DNA from: Polaribacter septentrionalilitoris
GTDB lineage: Bacteria > Bacteroidota > Bacteroidia > Flavobacteriales > Flavobacteriaceae
Assembly (NCBI RefSeq): GCF_009832745.1
Contig: NZ_VRMJ01000032.1
Span: forward strand, 1 to 64,000
Length of the DNA: 64,000 bases
Direction: 5' to 3'
Shown: positions 28,351 through 37,850 of the stretch, in pieces
Layout: every line of letters begins with the position of its first letter
Position numbering within the stretch: the first letter of the stretch is position 1
Notes under the pieces: model-generated
What the model was told of the DNA's origin: nothing
Databases searched by the model: none
The model's input: only the letters and a program-made list of their open reading frames with translations
Translations under genes and position numbers: made by a program

Positions 28351-29037
28351 ATGCAATCTAATAAAGAGAACTTACAGGTTTTATTCGAAGACAATCATAT
28401 TTTGATTGTTAATAAAAGAGCTGGTGACATTACACAAGGTGATAAAACTGGCGACAAACCTTTAAGTGAAGTTGCCAAAGAATACATTAAAGAGAAATAC
28501 AACAAACCCGGAAATGTGTATTTAGGAGTCGTACACAGATTAGACAGACCTACTTCTGGAATCATCATTTTTGCAAGAACTTCTAAAGCTTTAGAACGGT
28601 TAAATAAAATGCTGCGAGAGAAAACCATTAACAAAACCTATTGGGCAGTTGTAAAAAATCACCCAAAAAAAGAAAAAGAGACGTTAATTAATTACTTGAA
28701 AAAAAATCCAAAAAACAATAAATCTTCGGTATTTCAGAAAGAGATTTCAGGAAGCAAAAGAGCTGTTTTGCATTATCAGGTAATTCAAAAATTAGAAAAC
28801 TATTCTTTATTAGAAGTCGATTTAGAAACAGGTAGACACCACCAAATACGCGCACAATTGTCTGCTATTGGTTGCGCTATCAAAGGGGATTTAAAATATG
28901 GTTTCTCAAGAAGTAATAAAGACGGAAGTATACATTTGCATGCAAGAAAAATCGAGTTTACACACCCTGTAAGCAAAGAAAATATTAAAATTACTGCACC
29001 TACACCAAATGATGTCATTTGGAATGCATGCAACTAA
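28351..29037 (+). CDS. RluA-family RNA pseudouridine synthase
   Basis: A 228-residue pseudouridine synthase that isomerises uridine in rRNA or tRNA. The catalytic Asp is in VVHRLDRPTSGIIIFART (near residue 72) and the later LETGRHHQIRAQL motif is typical of the family. There is no S4 domain, so it belongs to the short RluA/RluC-like group; the target position cannot be inferred. Confidence 0.88.
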   Translation: MQSNKENLQVLFEDNHILIVNKRAGDITQGDKTGDKPLSEVAKEYIKEKYNKPGNVYLGVVHRLDRPTSGIIIFARTSKALERLNKMLREKTINKTYWAVVKNHPKKEKETLINYLKKNPKNNKSSVFQKEISGSKRAVLHYQVIQKLENYSLLEVDLETGRHHQIRAQLSAIGCAIKGDLKYGFSRSNKDGSIHLHARKIEFTHPVSKENIKITAPTPNDVIWNACN

Positions 29038-29117
29038 ATATTATCTTTAAAAAACTAATTGTATCAACGTTTATTATGATTAAAAACTCTAGTTTGTAAT
29101 CAAAAAACTCCAACTAA

Positions 29118-29855
29118 ATGAGTCAAGAAAAAACAGTTTCAGAAGCCATCAATTACAGACGCTCTGTACGAATTTACGATGCTGACCAACCGATTGACAC
29201 AAAAATTGTAAAGCAATGTTTGCAACAAGCCGCATTAGCCCCCAATAGCAGCAATATGCAATTGTGGGAGTTTTATCATATTACTTCTAAAGATATTATT
29301 GCTAAAATTGCACCTTTTTGCTTCAATCAAAATGCTGCTAAAACCGCGCAACAATTGGTGGTTTTTGTAGTACGTAAAGATTTATGGAGAAAAAGAGCAA
29401 AAGCCAATTTATCCTTTATGGATCGTGTTTTTGGTAAAAACAATCCAAAATCAGCACAAAGTAGTAGAGAAAAAGTAGCACGCAATTATTATGGTAAAAT
29501 CATTCCGTTTGCGTATTCAGAATTCTTAGGGCTTTTTGGGCTTTTAAAATACTTTATGGTTTCTTTAATTGGCTTGTTTAAACCCATGTATAGACAAGTA
29601 CGTAAAAGTGATATGCGCATTGTTGCTCATAAAACTTGTGGTTTGGCTGCTGAGAATTTTATGATTTCAATGGCTGCTCAAGGTTTAGACACTTGCCCCA
29701 TGGAAGGTTCAGACACCTTACGTGTTAAAAATCTTTTGGGTTTGCCTTTTGGCGCAGAAATTAACATGATTGTTTCTTGCGGAATTAGAACCGAAAAAGG
29801 AGTTTATGGAGAGCGTTTTCGAGTTCCTTTTGAGGAAGTATATAAGGAAGTTTAA
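29118..29855 (+). CDS. nitroreductase family protein
   Basis: A 245-residue FMN-dependent NAD(P)H oxidoreductase. The N-terminal RRSVRIYD (residues 14-21) binds the FMN phosphate, APNSSNMQLWEF is the second FMN loop and GLDTCPMEG the third. Physiological substrate unknown; family members reduce quinones, enones or nitro compounds. It is a single gene ahead of the small hypothetical gene at 29871. Confidence 0.88.
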   Translation: MSQEKTVSEAINYRRSVRIYDADQPIDTKIVKQCLQQAALAPNSSNMQLWEFYHITSKDIIAKIAPFCFNQNAAKTAQQLVVFVVRKDLWRKRAKANLSFMDRVFGKNNPKSAQSSREKVARNYYGKIIPFAYSEFLGLFGLLKYFMVSLIGLFKPMYRQVRKSDMRIVAHKTCGLAAENFMISMAAQGLDTCPMEGSDTLRVKNLLGLPFGAEINMIVSCGIRTEKGVYGERFRVPFEEVYKEV

Positions 29856-29870
29856 ATCTAAAAAATAATT

Positions 29871-30224
29871 ATGGAAACTATAAAAGAAGAAAAAAGACGC
29901 ATTAGCAATTATTTAAAAAAAATAATGAAATTAATTGCTAATGAAGTATTGAATAATAAAATAGTTACCAAAGAGGACTTGTATTTGTTACTGGAAAAAC
30001 ATGGGGTTAAAGAACAAATTTTAGCAAAACCTAAAAACATTAAATATAAGTTTTCAAAAAAACATTTACCAAGAGTTCGTGTAAAATGTGAATTTAAAAG
30101 TTTAAAAACGAATATCATTGTCGGTTTAAGAGGAGGTTTTTCAATAAGAAAACACTCGTCAATTTCTAAAAACAGTAATTTATCACCCCAAAATTTTTAT
30201 ATAGAAGAATATCTAATTGATTAA
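29871..30224 (+). CDS. hypothetical basic protein
   Basis: A 117-residue protein that I do not recognise. It is very basic (many Lys), has a helical coiled-coil-like first half (EEKRRISNYLKKIMKLIANEV) and a second half with short beta-like stretches (RVRVKCEFKSLKTNIIVGLRGG). There is no signal peptide or membrane segment. It starts 15 bases after the nitroreductase gene on the same strand, and its stop overlaps the convergent penicillin acylase gene by 12 bases. Confidence 0.6.
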   Translation: METIKEEKRRISNYLKKIMKLIANEVLNNKIVTKEDLYLLLEKHGVKEQILAKPKNIKYKFSKKHLPRVRVKCEFKSLKTNIIVGLRGGFSIRKHSSISKNSNLSPQNFYIEEYLID

Positions 30225-32606
30225 TTTTTTCGGCTTCAGAATCAACACATTTTCACTCTGTTCAATTTCTTGTTGATTGAGTTTCATCTTAATAAACTCA
30301 CCATCCAAATACTTCTGTGTTTGGTCTTTATAATATTCACTAAACACATTGCCTGATTGTCCTGTTGGTAAAATAGACAAGCTGTTTTCCACATCAGAAA
30401 AATCAATAATTCTTCTAGTTGAAGGACCTGCTGTAATTTTATAAACCCCTGTGCTATCTAATTTAAAAATCTGATTATTGATGACTTCGTTTCCGCCAAT
30501 CGTTTCGAAAGGCCCAATATTAAAAAACCACCTTAACACTCCACCTGCTTTTCCGATTGCGTGTTCGTATTCTACAGAAATAACTCTATTCCAAGTCCAA
30601 TGGTCAATATTTTCTCCCAATTGATTTTGTAAAAAAGCAATGGTTTCATCAAACGCACCTTCAACAATTTCTTGCTTGGTTTCAATTTTGTCATGAGTTG
30701 TAATATCATCCCACCAAACCGAACTTTCTCTTTCTACTTGATTTGGTAAAACCTGGTCTTGTAATTGCGAATTGATAAACAACTCAAAACCATCACCCAA
30801 CTCGTCTTGATATGTAGCTTTTAAAAACTCATACAAAAAACGATTGTAAATGGTTGCACCAACTGATGATTTTAAATGCGTTCCATCCCATTTTTCTAAA
30901 ACAGCAAATACTTTTCTACCTGATGCAGACAGCTTAGTTTTATCCACACTTTTTAACAAATGATTTGCTATTTCTGAGACTGTTGATGATTTTACATCAT
31001 AAATCATTTCTGCAACATCTTGTTTTGTAAAATGATCATTTTGCTCAAGTAATTCCACAATTCTTTTTGCTCTATCTTGAGGCTGATAGTATCCAGGATA
31101 CAATTTCCCTCTTACAGAGTCTGGTTGATTATTTGCAGAATACACATACTTCCAAGAAGGATTTACTGCTTGTGGATTTTCTTCAAAAGGCAAGTATTCT
31201 AGAATTTCATCTTCTCCAGAAGCACCATCTAAATACGTTCTTGAAGACACACTATCTCTCAATTGATACAGTTTTGCAGAAGCAAACCAGCCTACATTAT
31301 CTTTTGCATCACCATACATTACATTTAATCCTGGTGCATGAATTTTGGAAACTGATTGTTTAAAATCATCCATAGAATTTGCATGTGAAATTCCGTAACA
31401 AACGTCTAATAAATCGTTAGGCAATTGCGTATAAATCCAGTTCATCGCTATAGGACGTTCATCTATCAAATGCTCAATAAGGCCATTCATAATTGGTCCA
31501 TGTTTGCTTACTTTTACCTGAAAAGTAGTGTCTATTTCTCCTTTTATTTTGATGTTTTTGTTTCTGAGTTCATATTTTTTAAATCCATCTTTAGTTTGAT
31601 ATTCTTTCGGATTTTCAGGATTCTCTTTTTCGATGTAAAAATTCAAATCGTCATTTGCCAACATTGTTAAACCATAAGCATATTCACGATTATGCCCTAA
31701 CAACGGAAATGGCATCAGTGCAATGTTAAATCCGTAGATTTCATAATCTGGCGTCTTAATGTGATTTTGATACCAAACTGAAGGTTGCGCAAAGGCAATA
31801 TGCGGATCGTTAGCAAAAATTACTTTTCCTTTTTTAGTTTTCTCAGGAGCAATCACCCAAGAATTACTCCCAATAAAAGGCGATACTGGTAAATCATCCA
31901 TAATTGCACTAACTGCTTTAGAAAACGTCGCTTCTATTTTTTGAGGATTGTGAGATTTATTGATGGTTAAATTCTTAGTGTAAGCACTCATCAATTCTTG
32001 TAAATACGGACTCCCTAATTTTTCTTTAATTTCTGTCAATAACGGATCTGTTTTATGCGCAACAGCAAAACTAAATGCCATATATCCAAAGACATTATAC
32101 ACATCTTTTAAGGTATATTTTTCTTTTTCAACACCCACCATATAAAATTCAATGGGCGTTTTCCCATCTTCTAAAAACTGATTGACACCATCTAAATATG
32201 CCTGACTCAAAATGTATGCTTGAGAGGTTTTATCTAAGTTTTTTATAGACTTTTCAGCAGCTTCTTCAATTCCTAGACCTCCAAAAAACTGATCGACTCT
32301 CACCAAGTCTTTTCCGAAAATTTCTGACAATCTTCCTGCTGCAATTCTGCGCATCAACTCCATTTGCCATAATCTATCTTGTGCATGGACATACCCTAAA
32401 GCAACATAAGCATCCCTTTGATTTTTAGCATTGATGTGTGGCACACCTGTATCATCATAATAAACCGTTACTTTTTCTGAGATATTAATAATCTCTAAGG
32501 TTCCTGAATATTTTGGAGCAGCATACTTTGAATATCCCCACCACAATAAGATTCCTGCAACAATCAGAAATAACAGTATTCTTAACAAACGCTGTAAAAG
32601 CTTCAT
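30213..32606 (-). CDS. penicillin acylase family Ntn-hydrolase
   Basis: A 797-residue periplasmic amidase of the penicillin G acylase or acyl-homoserine-lactone acylase family. It has an N-terminal membrane anchor (LLRILLFLIVAGILLWWGY) and HINAKNQRDAYVALGYVHAQ typical of the alpha chain. The autocleavage site is expected before Ser247 in GSNSWVIAPEKTKKG, which becomes the N-terminal nucleophile. The natural substrate may be an N-acyl amine or lactone signal; quorum quenching is only a possibility. Single gene with its own promoter. Confidence 0.9.
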   Translation of the reverse strand: MKLLQRLLRILLFLIVAGILLWWGYSKYAAPKYSGTLEIINISEKVTVYYDDTGVPHINAKNQRDAYVALGYVHAQDRLWQMELMRRIAAGRLSEIFGKDLVRVDQFFGGLGIEEAAEKSIKNLDKTSQAYILSQAYLDGVNQFLEDGKTPIEFYMVGVEKEKYTLKDVYNVFGYMAFSFAVAHKTDPLLTEIKEKLGSPYLQELMSAYTKNLTINKSHNPQKIEATFSKAVSAIMDDLPVSPFIGSNSWVIAPEKTKKGKVIFANDPHIAFAQPSVWYQNHIKTPDYEIYGFNIALMPFPLLGHNREYAYGLTMLANDDLNFYIEKENPENPKEYQTKDGFKKYELRNKNIKIKGEIDTTFQVKVSKHGPIMNGLIEHLIDERPIAMNWIYTQLPNDLLDVCYGISHANSMDDFKQSVSKIHAPGLNVMYGDAKDNVGWFASAKLYQLRDSVSSRTYLDGASGEDEILEYLPFEENPQAVNPSWKYVYSANNQPDSVRGKLYPGYYQPQDRAKRIVELLEQNDHFTKQDVAEMIYDVKSSTVSEIANHLLKSVDKTKLSASGRKVFAVLEKWDGTHLKSSVGATIYNRFLYEFLKATYQDELGDGFELFINSQLQDQVLPNQVERESSVWWDDITTHDKIETKQEIVEGAFDETIAFLQNQLGENIDHWTWNRVISVEYEHAIGKAGGVLRWFFNIGPFETIGGNEVINNQIFKLDSTGVYKITAGPSTRRIIDFSDVENSLSILPTGQSGNVFSEYYKDQTQKYLDGEFIKMKLNQQEIEQSENVLILKPKKLIN

Positions 32607-32622
32607 AAAAATTGATTTTTCT

Positions 32623-32630
32623 CAAAGATA
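32623..32630 (-). promoter_or_regulatory. penicillin acylase gene promoter -7 box
   Basis: CAAAGATA on the plus strand reads TATCTTTG on the minus strand, an exact TAnnTTTG match 17 bases upstream of the ATG at 32606. Confidence 0.65.
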
Positions 32631-32678
32631 ACAGAATTATTATTTATTTATAAATACTTAAAAATCGATTGAAGTTTG

Positions 32679-32686
32679 TATTTTTG
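32679..32686 (+). promoter_or_regulatory. promoter -7 box for the DegT aminotransferase and galE
   Basis: TATTTTTG fits TAnnTTTG. It lies inside the longer open frame that starts at 32669, so translation must begin at the downstream ATG at 32705. Confidence 0.7.
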
Positions 32687-32704
32687 ATATGCAAAATTTT
32701 CAAC

Positions 32705-33868
32705 ATGAAAAAAATACAAATGGTTGATCTGCAAGGTCAATATCAACAAATAAAAGAAACTGTAAATACTTCTATTGAGGAGGTTTTAAACTCATCTGCC
32801 TACATTAACGGACCTTTGGTTCATGAATTTCAAGCGGACTTAGAAAAATATTTAGACGTAAAACATGTAATACCTTGTGCCAATGGTACAGATGCTTTGC
32901 AAATTGCCATGATGGGTCTAGGTTTAGAGCAAGGTGATGAAGTGATTACTGCAGATTTTACATTTGCTGCTACAGTAGAAGTAATTGCCTTATTAAAATT
33001 AACTCCTGTTTTGGTAGATGTAGATGCAAAAACATTTAACATTGATATTGATGCTTTGAAAAAAGCCATCACACCAAAAACCAAAGCTATTGTTCCTGTG
33101 CATTTATTTGGTCAAGTAGCCAACATGGATGCCGTAATGGAAATTGCCAAGGAACATAATTTGTTTGTCATTGAAGACAATGCACAAGCTATAGGTGCAA
33201 ATTACACCTTTAAAGATGGTCGCAAACAAAAAGCTGGAACAATCGGAAATTTAGGTACTACTTCTTTTTTCCCATCTAAAAACTTAGGTTGTTATGGTGA
33301 TGGAGGTGCTATTTTTACCAATGATGATGCTTTGGCACACACCATTAGAGGTATTGTAAATCATGGTATGTACAGACGCTATTATCATGATGTGGTGGGT
33401 GTAAACTCTAGATTAGACTCCATACAAGCTGGAGTTTTAAAAGCAAAACTACCTCATTTAGACAGTTATTGTAATGCAAGAAGAAATGCAGCTCGTTTTT
33501 ACAATTCTGCATTTGCCAATAACACAAATATCATCACTCCAACTGCAAAATCGAACAATAATTCAAGTTGTGGAGAGATTTGTGATACTTGTGACTGTCA
33601 TGTTTTTCATCAATATACTTTACAAATCACCAATGGAAAAAGAGATGATTTGCATCAACATTTGTTAGAAAAAGGAATTCCCAATGCGATTTATTATCCT
33701 GTTGCATTGCATTCTCAAAAAGCATATCAAGATGATCGATATAATGAAGAAGATTTTCCTGTAACCAACGAATTGATTAAAACGGTAATTTCATTACCAA
33801 TGCATACAGAATTAGATGATGAGCAATTGAAGTTCATCACACAAACCATATTAGATTTTATCAACTAA
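32705..33868 (+). CDS. DegT/DnrJ/EryC1/StrS-family sugar aminotransferase with a Cys-rich insert
   Basis: A 387-residue PLP enzyme that transfers an amino group to a nucleotide-linked keto-sugar for cell-surface glycans. PLP Lys192 is in FFPSKNLGCYGDGGA; the start at 32705 is set by the promoter box and the family start MVDLQGQY. Residues 289-302 (CGEICDTCDCHVFH) form a dense Cys/His cluster just before the usual HQYT strand, which is unusual for the family and could hold a metal. The gene is followed after seven bases by galE, so the pair probably feeds amino-sugar or capsule precursors. Confidence 0.88.
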   Translation: MKKIQMVDLQGQYQQIKETVNTSIEEVLNSSAYINGPLVHEFQADLEKYLDVKHVIPCANGTDALQIAMMGLGLEQGDEVITADFTFAATVEVIALLKLTPVLVDVDAKTFNIDIDALKKAITPKTKAIVPVHLFGQVANMDAVMEIAKEHNLFVIEDNAQAIGANYTFKDGRKQKAGTIGNLGTTSFFPSKNLGCYGDGGAIFTNDDALAHTIRGIVNHGMYRRYYHDVVGVNSRLDSIQAGVLKAKLPHLDSYCNARRNAARFYNSAFANNTNIITPTAKSNNNSSCGEICDTCDCHVFHQYTLQITNGKRDDLHQHLLEKGIPNAIYYPVALHSQKAYQDDRYNEEDFPVTNELIKTVISLPMHTELDDEQLKFITQTILDFIN

Positions 33869-33875
33869 CACAACA

Positions 33876-34892
33876 ATGAAAAGAATATTAGTAACAGGAG
33901 GTTTAGGATTTATTGGCTCTCATACCGTTGTTGAATTGCAAAACGAAGGGTTTGAAGTTGTAATTATTGATGATTTATCAAACACTTCTATCAACGTTTT
34001 AGATAGCATTGCAGAAATTACAGGAACAAAACCAGACTTTCATCAAATTGACTTACGGGTTAAAAATGATGTCAAAAATTTCTTTGACACCAACAGAGTT
34101 GATGGAATCATTCATTTTGCTGCTTTTAAAGCAGTTGGTGAAAGCATGCACAAACCATTAGATTACTATGAAAACAACTTAGGTTCTTTGGTCTATTTAC
34201 TACAAGAAATGAGAGATCGAAATTTAGATCACTTTATTTTCTCTTCTTCTTGTACTGTTTACGGACAAGCAGATGAATTGCCAATTACAGAAAAAGCACC
34301 TGTTAAGACTGCTGAATCTGTATATGGAAACACCAAACAAATTGGTGAGGAAATCTTAAAAGATGCAAGTAAAGCTCATGATTTAAACATCATTGCTTTA
34401 CGTTATTTTAATCCTATTGGTGCTCACGAATCTATAAAAATTGGAGAATTGCCCTTAGGTGTTCCTCAAAATTTAATTCCTTTTATTACTCAAACTGCTG
34501 CAGGAATGCGTAAAGAATTGTCTGTTTTTGGTGATGATTATGATACTGAAGATGGAACAGCAGTTCGTGATTATATTCATGTGGTTGATTTGGCAAAAGC
34601 ACACATTGCTGCATTGCAACGATTAATCAAAAAGAACAATAAAGAAGCTTTCGAGTTTTTTAATGTAGGTACTGGAAAAGGAAGCTCAGTTTTAGAAATT
34701 ATCAAAGCTTTTGAAAAAGTAAACAATTTAAAATTGAATTATAAAATTGTAGACAGAAGAGCTGGAGATATTACTGCAGCTTATGCAGATACTACTATTG
34801 CCAATAAAGAATTAGGTTGGAAAACCGAAAAGAGTTTAGAAGAAGCTCTAGCATCTGCTTGGAAATGGCAACAAAAGCAAGTTAGCATTTAG
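33876..34892 (+). CDS. galE: UDP-glucose 4-epimerase
   Basis: A 338-residue SDR-family epimerase interconverting UDP-glucose and UDP-galactose. GGLGFIGSHTVVEL (residues 8-21) binds NAD, SSSCTVYG holds the catalytic Ser, and SVYGNTKQIGEE holds the YxxxK pair. RYFNPIGAH is the sugar-binding region. Its last codons run into a heptanucleotide repeat, the first unit of which supplies the TAG stop. Confidence 0.94.
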   Translation: MKRILVTGGLGFIGSHTVVELQNEGFEVVIIDDLSNTSINVLDSIAEITGTKPDFHQIDLRVKNDVKNFFDTNRVDGIIHFAAFKAVGESMHKPLDYYENNLGSLVYLLQEMRDRNLDHFIFSSSCTVYGQADELPITEKAPVKTAESVYGNTKQIGEEILKDASKAHDLNIIALRYFNPIGAHESIKIGELPLGVPQNLIPFITQTAAGMRKELSVFGDDYDTEDGTAVRDYIHVVDLAKAHIAALQRLIKKNNKEAFEFFNVGTGKGSSVLEIIKAFEKVNNLKLNYKIVDRRAGDITAAYADTTIANKELGWKTEKSLEEALASAWKWQQKQVSI

Positions 34893-34929
34893 CATTTAGC
34901 ATTTAGCATTTAGCATTTAGCATTTAGCA
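34882..34929. repeat. heptanucleotide tandem repeat at the galE stop codon
   Basis: Six perfect copies of TTAGCAT plus a partial seventh. The first unit contains the galE stop TAG; as 7 is not a multiple of 3, successive units put TAG into all three frames. Confidence 0.95.
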
Positions 34930-34935
34930 AAACTA

Positions 34936-34973
34936 AAAAAATCCCAATTTGAAGTTTCAAATTGGGATTTTTA
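34936..34973. terminator. bidirectional terminator between galE and fabD
   Basis: A long perfect stem: AAAAATCCCAATTTGAA pairs with TTCAAATTGGGATTTTT across a very tight loop. It stands between two different heptanucleotide repeats and serves the convergent genes galE and fabD. Confidence 0.92.
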
Positions 34974-34975
34974 TA

Positions 34976-35028
<53 letters not shown>

Positions 35029-35033
35029 AAAAA

Positions 35034-35915
35034 CTAAACAACAGCCCCACTAGCCCCAACACTTCTATCTATTTTACGCATTAAGCCTTGTAAAACTTTC
35101 CCTGGTCCAACCTCAATAAATTCAGTTCCACCATCAGCTATCATAGCTTGTACACATTGCGTCCATTTTACAGGCGCTGTTAATTGTGCAATTAAGTTTT
35201 CTTTAATCTCATCAGGATTTGTAACCGCTTTTGCCACCACATTTTGATACACAGCACAAGTAGGTTCACTAAATTCAGTAGCTTCAATTGCTGCTGCTAA
35301 TTCCTCTCTTGCAGGTTCCATCATTGGTGAATGAAATGCACCACCAACAGGCAACAACAAGGCTCTTTTGGCACCTTTTTCTTTTAAAACCTCACACGCT
35401 TTTTCAACCGCTTCAATTTCTCCAGAAATTACCAATTGCCCAGGACAATTGTAATTGGCAGCCACTACTACTCCATCTATTTCGTCACAAGTATCTTCTA
35501 CTACATCATCTGCCAAACCTAAAACTGCAGCCATGGTACTTGGTGCTACTTCACATGCTTTCTGCATTGCCAAAGCACGTTTCGAAACGAGTTGTAATCC
35601 GTCTTCAAAAGATAAAACTCCGTTTGCAACCAATGCCGATAATTCTCCTAAAGAATGGCCAGCAACCATTTCTGGCTGAAAAGAATCTCCCAACACTTTT
35701 GCTAAAATCACTGAATGCAAAAAGATAGCAGGTTGTGTTACTTTGGTTTCTTTTAGTTGTTCTGGTGTTCCTTCAAACATAATGTCTGTGATAGAGAACC
35801 CTAAAATATCGTTTGCTTTTTCAAAGTATTCTTGCGCTAAAGGTGATTTTTCGTATAAATCCAATCCCATACCTGTAAATTGCGCTCCTTGACCCGGAAA
35901 AATATATGCTTTCAT
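35034..35915 (-). CDS. fabD: malonyl-CoA:acyl-carrier-protein transacylase
   Basis: A 293-residue cytoplasmic enzyme that loads malonyl groups onto ACP for fatty acid synthesis. FPGQGAQFTGMG (residues 5-16), the nucleophile GHSLGELSALVANG (Ser near 91), the catalytic His in GGAFHSPMM and EVGPGKVLQGL near the end are all present. It stands alone rather than beside fabH or fabG. The start has an upstream promoter box at 35958-35965. Confidence 0.95.
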   Translation of the reverse strand: MKAYIFPGQGAQFTGMGLDLYEKSPLAQEYFEKANDILGFSITDIMFEGTPEQLKETKVTQPAIFLHSVILAKVLGDSFQPEMVAGHSLGELSALVANGVLSFEDGLQLVSKRALAMQKACEVAPSTMAAVLGLADDVVEDTCDEIDGVVVAANYNCPGQLVISGEIEAVEKACEVLKEKGAKRALLLPVGGAFHSPMMEPAREELAAAIEATEFSEPTCAVYQNVVAKAVTNPDEIKENLIAQLTAPVKWTQCVQAMIADGGTEFIEVGPGKVLQGLMRKIDRSVGASGAVV

Positions 35916-36229
35916 AATAATGTTTAATCGTTAAATTGTTTAACTGTTTAATCGCGGCAAAAATAATCATTTTTATTAGAAGCTGATTCCCGCTTTCCGT
36001 TATATCTTTTTTCTTCTGTTCCCGATACAGATCCCGATAAAATCACAATTCACTCGAACTGACAGAAAAAAGGATGCCACTTCAAATGCGAAGCATTCAA
36101 CGATTCAAGAAATTATAAAAGTAGAGTTAACCTGGGCTAGATTTGCTTGCTAGCTATATTCATTTTCTTTCAATTTCAATCTCCGTCCTTAACACTTTAA
36201 ACTTGCTAAAAATTCGTAACTTCGTTTTT
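35916..36229. other. 314-base divergent spacer between fabD and the queuosine transporter
   Basis: No gene is seen. Near fabD is an AT-rich leader with repeated gtttaat words (35921-35952); in the middle is a fragment of a dispersed flavobacterial repeat (tcactcgaactgaca, about 36051-36065), related to the one near 41172; near the plus-strand gene is the degenerate promoter TAACTTCG (36217-36224). Confidence 0.5.
35958..35965 (-). promoter_or_regulatory. fabD promoter -7 box
   Basis: CAAAAATA on the plus strand reads TATTTTTG on the minus strand, an exact TAnnTTTG match, with a leader of about 35 bases before the fabD ATG. Confidence 0.7.
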
Positions 36230-36988
36230 ATGACCTACAAAGACAAACTACTTGCCAACAGAATTTACCTAATTCTTGCCGCTCTTTTTATTGCCTCTTT
36301 AGTAACATCCAACTTAATATTTCAAAAATTCTTCTATTGGTATCCTTTTGATATTGTAATTTTCGATACAAAACTTTTTGAAGTTTCTGTAGGCTTACTT
36401 CCTTATCCAATTACATTTTTAATCACAGATATCTTATCAGAAATTTACGGAAAGAAAAAAGCAAACGAAGTAGTGATTGCAGGAATTTTTGCATCATTTT
36501 TCTCGCTATTGATCATTTACATCTCTAAAGAAGTACCTGCTACATCCTGGTCCCCTGTTAATGATGGACTTTTTGTTAATGTTTTTGGTGCAGCCCCATT
36601 AGCGGTTTTAGCATCAATGCTGGCATATTTGTTTGCCCAGTTTATAGATATCAGAATCTATCATTTTTGGAAACAATTGACTAAAGGAAAACACTTATGG
36701 TTGCGTAATAATTTCTCAACCTTTTCTTCTCAAATCATTGACACTCTAACAGTTTTAGTCCTATTATGTTCATTCGGAATTATAGATTGGAATAACTTTC
36801 TAGGCTTGTTAATTAGTGGTGTAATTTTTAAAATGATGATTGCCGCTTTAGACACTCCCATTTTGTATTTGGCGGTTTATGCTTTTCGAAAAAGGTTCAA
36901 CTTAGCAATCAATGAAGAAATTGATGATAAAATTCTCATTGGTACTGATGATATCATTAAAGAAATCGGAATAAAAAAAATTCAATAA
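36230..36988 (+). CDS. yhhQ: queuosine precursor transporter (VUT family)
   Basis: A 252-residue inner-membrane transporter with about six helices, family YhhQ/VUT_1, expected to import queuosine precursors such as preQ0. The conserved core PYPITFLITDILSEIYGKKKANE and FAQFIDIRIYHFWK with the later KMMIAALDTP are seen. An in-frame start 29 codons earlier (36143) lies upstream of the likely promoter TAACTTCG, so the ATG at 36230 (MTYKDKLLANR) is chosen. Confidence 0.85.
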   Translation: MTYKDKLLANRIYLILAALFIASLVTSNLIFQKFFYWYPFDIVIFDTKLFEVSVGLLPYPITFLITDILSEIYGKKKANEVVIAGIFASFFSLLIIYISKEVPATSWSPVNDGLFVNVFGAAPLAVLASMLAYLFAQFIDIRIYHFWKQLTKGKHLWLRNNFSTFSSQIIDTLTVLVLLCSFGIIDWNNFLGLLISGVIFKMMIAALDTPILYLAVYAFRKRFNLAINEEIDDKILIGTDDIIKEIGIKKIQ

Positions 36989-37042
36989 TTTTTGTAATTA
37001 CTCTAAAAGTGTTGCGTCTAAACCTTCAGAAATGAGATAAAA

Positions 37043-37753
37043 ATGAAAAAAACAGGTTTACTTTTTATAGCAGTATTTATTTTTTTACAAGTACATGCAC
37101 AAACATCAATATTTAACGATTTACTACAAAATCATGTTACTGATAACGGAATTGTAGATTACAAATCGTTTAAAGCAGATCAATCAAAATTAGAGAATTA
37201 CATTTCCTATTTAGAAAAAACAAGTCCAGATAATTCTTGGTCAGCAAACAAACAAAAAGCATTTTGGATCAATGCGTACAATGCTTACACAATTAAACTT
37301 ATTTTAGATAATTATCCGTTAAAATCAATAATGGATATCAAACAAAAAGGAAAAACCGCTTGGAAAATTCCTTTTGCTAAAGTGGGTGGCAAAACCTATA
37401 CTTTAGACCATATTGAACACGAAATTCTGCGTAAAAAATTATTCGACCCAAAAATTCATGTGGGTGTAAATTGTGCTTCAGGTTCTTGTCCTAAATTAGG
37501 AAATATCGCTTTTACAGAAGACAATGTAGAAACTGAATTAACCAAATTGATGAAGGCTTTTGTCAATGATCCAACAAGAAACAAAATCGATAAAAAGAAA
37601 GTTCAGATTTCAGAAATATTTAATTGGTTTAAAGATGATTTTACCAAAAACGGTTCTGTAATAGATTACTTAAACACCTATTCAAATACAGAAATTAAGT
37701 CCAATGCAAAAATCAGTTATAAAAAATACGACTGGTCTTTAAACGGAAAATAA
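37043..37753 (+). CDS. secreted DUF547 protein
   Basis: A 236-residue exported protein with a signal peptide (MKKTGLLFIAVFIFLQVHAQ, cleaved there). The mature part is DUF547: residues about 70-190 with AFWINAYNAYTIKLILDNYP and VGVNCASGSCPKL, the latter holding two conserved Cys. DUF547 has weak structural likeness to papain or transglutaminase folds; its function is unproven. It is the first plus-strand gene before the arsenosugar genes and may belong to them. Confidence 0.8.
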   Translation: MKKTGLLFIAVFIFLQVHAQTSIFNDLLQNHVTDNGIVDYKSFKADQSKLENYISYLEKTSPDNSWSANKQKAFWINAYNAYTIKLILDNYPLKSIMDIKQKGKTAWKIPFAKVGGKTYTLDHIEHEILRKKLFDPKIHVGVNCASGSCPKLGNIAFTEDNVETELTKLMKAFVNDPTRNKIDKKKVQISEIFNWFKDDFTKNGSVIDYLNTYSNTEIKSNAKISYKKYDWSLNGK

Positions 37754-37808
37754 ACTGCTCTTTTTAACAAAAGCTTTTTAAAAACAAATTGTATCTTTCA
37801 ATTTTAAA

Positions 37809-37836
37809 ATGTCATGCTGAGCTTGTCGAAGCATCT
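37809..37836. repeat. dispersed palindromic intergenic repeat
   Basis: atgtcatgctgagcttgtcg followed by aagcatct matches a palindromic repeat common between flavobacterial genes, with tgct and agca arms around a central cttgtcga. It lies in the leader of the peroxidase-like gene. Confidence 0.6.
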
Positions 37837-37850
37837 CTAATACAAATAAA

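Noticed and set aside
32669..32704. Longer start for the DegT aminotransferase at 32669
   Set aside because: The -7 box TATTTTTG (32679-32686) lies within it, so it would not be transcribed.
36143..36229. Longer start for the queuosine transporter
   Set aside because: The extra 29 residues precede the likely promoter and do not fit the family start.
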